DNA of 24,873 nt, taken from NCBI GenBank assembly GCA_018257865.1, contig JAEUBA010000209.1, forward strand, positions 1 through 24,873. The letters run 5' to 3'. Origin of the DNA: Stereocaulon alpinum. Lineage: Eukaryota; Ascomycota; Lecanoromycetes; Lecanorales; Stereocaulaceae. Position numbers and translations under genes: made by a program. The notes below the pieces were generated by a model. It ran no database searches and was not told the origin of the DNA. It saw only the letters and a list, made by a program, of their open reading frames with translations. Of the stretch, positions 20,181 to 24,873 are shown piece after piece (position 1 is the first letter of the stretch; the number at the start of each line of letters is the position of its first letter).

Positions 20181-20618
20181 GCCGATAATAAGCTATTAAA
20201 GCTACGTTTAGTAGCTAAATTAAGATAAGAACTAGACTTTAAAGATATATAAAAGTTTAAGATTTTTATTAAATTAAATAGATTTAAACCCTTCTTTAAT
20301 AAATATACGAATTAATATATCTTTCTATAATAAGAACGTATATAAGTAGAAGGATCTTATAGGCCGCGTAGGGTTAGACTAGACTATATAGAACGTCGCC
20401 TCCTAAGCGGAGAACGCCTAGGTTAAGATAAGTTCTCCTATTACTAACTAAATAAGTCTTAATAGGATAATATTAACTATTATATATTAATACTCTTTAA
20501 AATACGCGAAGCGAATACTAAAAGCGTTGATTAATTAATTAATTAATTGGTTTATACGCCTATTCTAGTATCTATATATACTAATAAGGGTATTCTTTTA
20601 TATTATTAGGAAATCTAA

Positions 20619-20633
20619 GGGGCTATAAGCCCT
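20619..20633 (-). other. 3' UTR hairpin of LINE-C
   Basis: GGGGCT / AGCCCT (one G-T pair) with an ATA loop, at a position comparable with the LINE-B hairpin relative to the 3' tail. The stem sequence differs from that of LINE-B, so the structure rather than the sequence may be kept. Confidence 0.5.
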
Positions 20634-20699
20634 CTAGACGTGAAAGAAACCTTTTTAAAGTCGCCCCTTTTAGCTAAAAACTTTCGCTTATTAGCTTAC

Positions 20700-23600
20700 T
20701 TATTATTTTACTCCGCCTATCTAACCTTACTACTAGGCTCTATAATACTAGTAATTATAATCTCTATTACCCTACTAAGCCTTATAATAGTCTAGTAGCT
20801 CCGCTACCTTTAGCTTTACCTTATACTTAGGCTTCTTTATCTTTAGGATTTTTATTATTAGTTCTACTCTAATAGGGAGTTTAGACTAAGAGAGCTATTC
20901 CCTAGTAAGATAATATTATATTAGAAATCCTAACCTAACTAGCTATCTTATAGCCGCCCTTATACTAGTAGTCTTAACTAGTATAACTCTAATATTATAA
21001 GTCTCCGCCTCCTTAATAAGTTCCCTACAAGAGTCGCTAAGTTTTAAGTAGTATAAAAGAATATACTTTATATCCTATTTCCTTTAGCTATAGCTATAGT
21101 AGGTACTAAAGACCCTTAGTACCCTTACCTTATATAAGAAGTAGTTAAACCTATTCTTACTACTTTAAAGTTAGACTATTATTAAGCTTTCCGCCTTTCT
21201 AAGCTTTAGGTAATAGTTATACCTATTACCGAATAACAGCTCCTTTTATATAGGTATATAAGAGTACTTAGGGATAGTATTCTTATATACCTCCTACTAC
21301 TTAGTCTATTTCTTTATCGCCTAACTTTATATTTTCTTAGCTAGGACGTCTATATCTTAGTACTCTTTAATATCCTTTTCTAAGTTATATTAGTATACCT
21401 TCTATCTTATTATTATTAACGCCTAGTCCTAATCCTTCGCTTTAAGCTCCTAAAGGGCCTATACTTCCTTTTTAAGTAATAGAATTAGGTATATTAGGCG
21501 TACCCTTCCTCTCTTTCCTTATAATCTCCTATAGATTATATAGTTACCTTTAATTATTAAGAGGTAGACCCCCCTTAGTACCTAATACCTTATAACTAAG
21601 GTATCTAGCTAAGTTTAGATAGGAGGGATAACTACCTCTACCTCTAAAACTTAGACTAGTATTACTTTATATACTCTAAGTACTATCTATAAGTAGTTAT
21701 TCTATATTATTATAAGTATCTTAATATACTTCTCTACTACTCCTAGTTCTTTAGTAGGGGTATACTAGATTAGGGCGGCGAATATACGTATAGGCTTTAC
21801 TACTATACTATATACTATCCTATACTTTTTAAATATAGCCCCCTAAGTTAACTTAGCTAAGTACTTAATCGCTTAGGCTTAAGTAGTAGCCTTTATCTTT
21901 ACCTATACTATATAAGGGCCCTAACGGAGTTTAGTATTAATATATAATCTAAGGACCCTAATACTTACCTCTAATATAACCTCTACGTTACTAAATTATA
22001 CCGTCTCCTTTATATTAAACCTTTTAGGAGTACGCGATAGATATACTAGTTTATATTTCTAAAGTATAAATATTACCTTATATATCCTCGCCTATACTAA
22101 GTAGAGCTTATAAGCCTATTCTAGTTATTTATAATTTATTTCCGTTAACTTACTATATACTAATAGGTATATATTATCTACGAATACTCTTACTTATACT
22201 AGAATCTTCGCCTTTAAGTATACTATAATTAGTAGTATATTAAAGAAGAGGAATAAAATTAGTAATATTAGTAATCCTTATAGGATCCTTATCTCTACTA
22301 CTTTAACTAGATTAGTTTTACCTCCTAGAGTTATTAATATCGCTCTATCCTTAAGGAAGCTTATAGTCTACTAAGTAATTCCCTTAAGAATTCCTTTTAT
22401 CCTTAGGTTATAAAGTAACCTATTATATAATATATTATTAAATACCCCTACTACGTCTAGTAATAGTAGGCTTACTATATTATCCTTACCTTAGTTCTAT
22501 ATTATATAGATTAAGTTTATAATAGTCTTTAAGGCTATTTCTACTAAGTATCTCTTCCTACTACCTATTTAGTATTCTAAGAGTAGGTATTTCTCCTTAG
22601 CTATTCCGCTAAGTTATATTACTATTACTATCTCTAAGGCTTTACTAAGTATATCTAGTAGCGTAATAGGCTAATATACTTTAGATTTAAAGTAATTAGC
22701 CTTCTTTAGCTTTTTTAGTATTACTATATTCGCTTTATAGAATTTCTTTAGGTAGTATCTATAGTCTAAATATACTTAAAATACCTTTCGGAAGGTCTCG
22801 CTTATTTCTATATATACTACTCTTAAGAATTTATTTAGGATTATTAAGATCTCTAGTACTTTATTTACTACTAAGTATTAAATTATATCTTTAACCTCCT
22901 TTAAGGTAATCTTACTATCTATTATAATAGGTTTTAGGTAATCCGCTCTTTTAATATCTATTAAGTTTATTAGGGGTAAGGATAGGAAGAGGACCCTTCT
23001 TAAAGCCTTTACTTTCTCTTTAAAGTCCTTTACCTTATTCCTATTTCTATCTCTAATAGCTAGGAATTATAGTAGCTTTTTAAGGTATATACTTCTTTCT
23101 CTTTCTTACTTAATAAGTTACTATACTCCCCTTAGTCTTAGTAATACTCTATAGACCCTCTCTTAAAAAGCTATTATCCTAACCTTCTATAGGGTAGTAA
23201 CCTTCTTCCTTTTAGTTTAGTAGAGGGCCTCTTTAGTATATATATTTTTATTATAGTAATAGGCCTTAAGCGCTACCTATAATACCTTAGTAACTCTTAT
23301 ATATACCCTATTCTAGTATAGTTTAGCTCCTATATACGACTCCTTATATAGGATAGTATTCTCTATTACCTCCTATAGCGTAGTTATAAGCTTATTAATA
23401 TATAGGTTAATTACTTCTTCTAAGTCTAATAGGTATCTACTTATAACTTTATTTAGAATTCTTAAGTACCTTTAAATCTCTTTATTAATCGCCTTCGTCT
23501 TTATCCTTTTCTAAGCTCTCTTTTAGTATACCTAGCGCTCGCTTTAGGTCTATTCTAACTCTATTATAATTAGTATATAATCTAACCCTATATTAAGGTT

Positions 23601-24267
23601 ATCACTTACCCTATACTTCGCTATTATATTATACGTGCCTTTAGTTAGAAATATAAGGTCGATAGCGCTCTCTAAGCCTCTACTTTACTATATAACTAAC
23701 TTCTCTAGTAGCCTAAGATCTATATCTTTTTCTCCTACTACTTCTAGTAACTTATCTACTATTATATAGTATATAGCTTATCCTAGATTATTTTAGTAGG
23801 GGTAGTATAGGTTAAAATCCCCTATTATAATATACTTACCCTCGTTTTCTAAGGCCTGCTTTAGCTTTAGGATAGTTATAGGGCTATCTACTAATATATA
23901 GCTTACTAGTAAAGGGTTATAGATTAGTATTCTTATTTTTAGTATTAGCTTTATTTCGGGTTCTCTAAGTTTAGATTTATAATAAGTATAAGTCGCCCTC
24001 CTAGTACTCTACCCCCTAGTCGTCGGGATTTATTTTTTTATTTATATAGAAATACGTCCTAGCCTCTAAGTCTCCCCTATAGGCTAGATAAATTCTACTT
24101 ATACTTATATTATATAAGGTTCTATTTATTAGGTTATATACTAACTCTTAGATCGCTAATACGTCTATATCTTTTATATCTTTATTTTTAAGAAGTAGTA
24201 CTATTATTATATCTTTCTTCCTCTATATATTATACTATAGTATTTTTAGGTAGGGTATATCCCTTAT
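20700..24267 (-). pseudogene. LINE-C ORF2 (endonuclease-reverse transcriptase), RIP-inactivated
   Basis: The probable start is ATA at 24265-24267, at the same point as in LINE-A. The endonuclease box reads L-A-I-*-E-L near 24142-24160; the Pro of QEP is now Leu. The RT box reads V-F-V-D-N at 22173-22187: the second Asp is lost to Asn, as in LINE-A, and the preceding Gly is also changed. A thumb segment corresponding to RPILIFAAP is at about 21775-21800. The 3' third (about 20700-21500) should hold the RNase H/C-terminal region, but I could not pick out its motifs with confidence. Stops at Gln/Trp positions are dense. The 3' limit is approximate. Confidence 0.82.
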
Positions 24268-24717
24268 TAGGTAAAAGCTATTTAGATATTCTCCTATATT
24301 TAGATATTCTTAGTAGTCTTTACTACTCTTAAAGTCTATTTAAGGGTATTCGCTAGACTAATCCTCTCTATAGATAGGGGCTATTACCCTTATTCTACTT
24401 TAAAGAGGGTTATTAGTTATCTCTTCTTTACTACTTCCTTATTTCCTTTCTAAGGCTTATCTATTATATCCCCTAAGGCCTTTCTCTTCCCTTTAGAGAT
24501 TATCTTATACTACCCTTCTAAGCTAGCCCTTTTTAATATTACTAAAGTTAGCTCTACTAAGTATTACTTTAGGGTCTCTTTAAAGTATTTTAGCTTATAC
24601 TTAATTCTCTACTTAGCTTTAGTATTCTCCTTCTACTAGATTAAGTAGGTTTTACTTTATATAGGGTACTCCCCTTTATATATTATATACTTAGGCTTAC
24701 TACTAGCTCTTTCTATA
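24267..24717 (-). pseudogene. LINE-C ORF1 fragment (C-terminal part only)
   Basis: The C-terminal ~150 codons of ORF1, from the end of the zinc-knuckle block (S-S-K-P-K-type segment near 24700) to the overlap with ORF2. The first knuckles and all of the N-terminal part are absent because LINE-C stops at about 24717. The sequence is parallel to LINE-A 2787-3235, with additional RIP stops. Confidence 0.7.
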
Positions 24718-24739
24718 CTAAATTTCTATTTGACTATTT
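24718..24739. other. 22-base junction of unknown origin
   Basis: Between the last base alignable to LINE-A/LINE-C and the likely first base of LINE-D (CGAG at 24740). It reads CTAAATTTCTATTTGACTAT plus TT, contains an un-RIPed TG, and matches neither element. It may be filler DNA, a leftover flank, or extra 5' sequence of LINE-D. Confidence 0.4.
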
Positions 24740-24873
24740 CGAGCTTCCCCGATGGCGACGACAACGAGCACGACGGGCGAGCAGGCCTACTAGGCCAGAC
24801 GAGCGATCACACCGGGTTACGAACCCAGCAAAATAACACGAGATGGGGGGGGAGGAGAGAAGGGAGGTGTTAG
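24740..24873 (+). mobile_element. LINE-D: un-RIPed 5' end of a Tad1-type LINE, runs off the window
   Basis: Bases 24749-24873 match the reverse complement of LINE-A 4300-4424 over 125 bases with no gap. CA and TG are common here (for example in GATGGCGACGACAACGAGCA), unlike everywhere else in the window, so this copy has not been through RIP. The likely first base is 24740, by analogy with the CGAG that starts LINE-B on its sense strand. An ATG at 24752 meets TAG at 24791 after 13 codons. A second ATG at 24843 (M-G-G-E-E-R-R-E-V-L) stays open to the window end and aligns with ATA in LINE-A, so it is the better ORF1 start candidate. The rest of the element lies downstream and could be intact. 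Confidence 0.85.

Larger units (their letters stand above)
18885..20529. other. RIPed gene-free stretch between LINE-B and LINE-C
   Basis: About 1.6 kb, the continuation of the 4435-13326 block across the LINE-B insertion. I found no frame with a convincing coding pattern and no similarity to the three LINEs. It contains a hairpin (19802-19850), a 40-bp triple tandem repeat (20001-20116) and an 18-bp hairpin (20163-20180). GC-richer islets occur near 19370-19400 (CCCCGCCCCGCTCGCAG) and 20370-20430. Confidence 0.6.
20530..24717 (-). mobile_element. LINE-C: RIPed LINE of the LINE-A subfamily, broken in ORF1
   Basis: The 3' end has an (AATT)n tail at 20530-20548 preceded on the sense strand by AAACC. 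The body is colinear with LINE-A (base 1 of A is about 21526 here). Similarity ends abruptly at about 24715-24717, equal to LINE-A 3235-3237, inside the zinc-knuckle region of ORF1. LINE-C is missing about 1.2 kb of 5' sequence at that point. LINE-D starts just beyond in the opposite orientation, so either LINE-D interrupted it or it was already 5'-truncated. Relative to LINE-A there is a net loss of about 45 bp near 23930-23965 in the endonuclease region. RIP has gone further here than in LINE-A (fewer CG left). Confidence 0.9.

Noticed and set aside
24752..24793. ATG at 24752 as the LINE-D ORF1 start
   Set aside because: It meets an in-frame TAG after 13 codons in un-RIPed sequence. The ATG at 24843 remains open and is a better candidate.

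Overview
This window looks like a transposon graveyard from a filamentous ascomycete (Pezizomycotina) with strong repeat-induced point mutation (RIP). CA and TG are almost absent and TA is hugely over-represented on both strands from base 1 to about 24,717. As a result ATG start codons are mostly ATA, Gln and Trp codons are stops, and Cys and His codons read as Tyr. No intact gene is visible in the RIPed part. I saw no tRNA, rRNA or CRISPR array.

Layout. (1) 1-4434, minus strand: LINE-A, a Tad1-type non-LTR retrotransposon with its 5' end in the window and its 3' end cut off by the window edge. (2) 4435-13326: about 8.9 kb of RIPed DNA with long plus-strand reading frames that I could not assign to a family. 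It holds several internal repeats, including an out-of-frame duplication, a 21-bp heptad-coding repeat and a 45-bp repeat. (3) 13327-18870, minus strand: LINE-B, a related but diverged Tad1-type element, complete end to end and flanked by an exact 14-bp target-site duplication. (4) 18885-20529: a gene-free RIPed continuation of block 2 with a 40-bp triple tandem repeat and two hairpins. (5) 20530-24717, minus strand: LINE-C, the same subfamily as LINE-A, interrupted inside ORF1. (6) About 24740-24873, plus strand: the first ~134 bases of LINE-D, which is not RIPed and lies head to head against LINE-C.

The LINEs have the usual plan: ORF1 with CCHC zinc knuckles, then ORF2 with an endonuclease and a reverse transcriptase, then a (TTAA)n-type 3' tail. 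LINE-A and LINE-C have lost the second catalytic Asp of the RT box. LINE-B keeps FIDD but is full of stops. The best single observation is LINE-D. It is a near-pristine copy of the 5' end also present in LINE-A, and the 125-base gapless comparison gives a direct read-out of the mutation process: 13 transitions, all in CpA or CpG context, with no transversions or indels. LINE-D therefore arrived after the last RIP episode and may be a young copy that continues past the window.

Block 2 is the main unknown. At any point one plus-strand frame is far more open than the others, the open frame changes several times, and the predicted products match nothing I can name with confidence.
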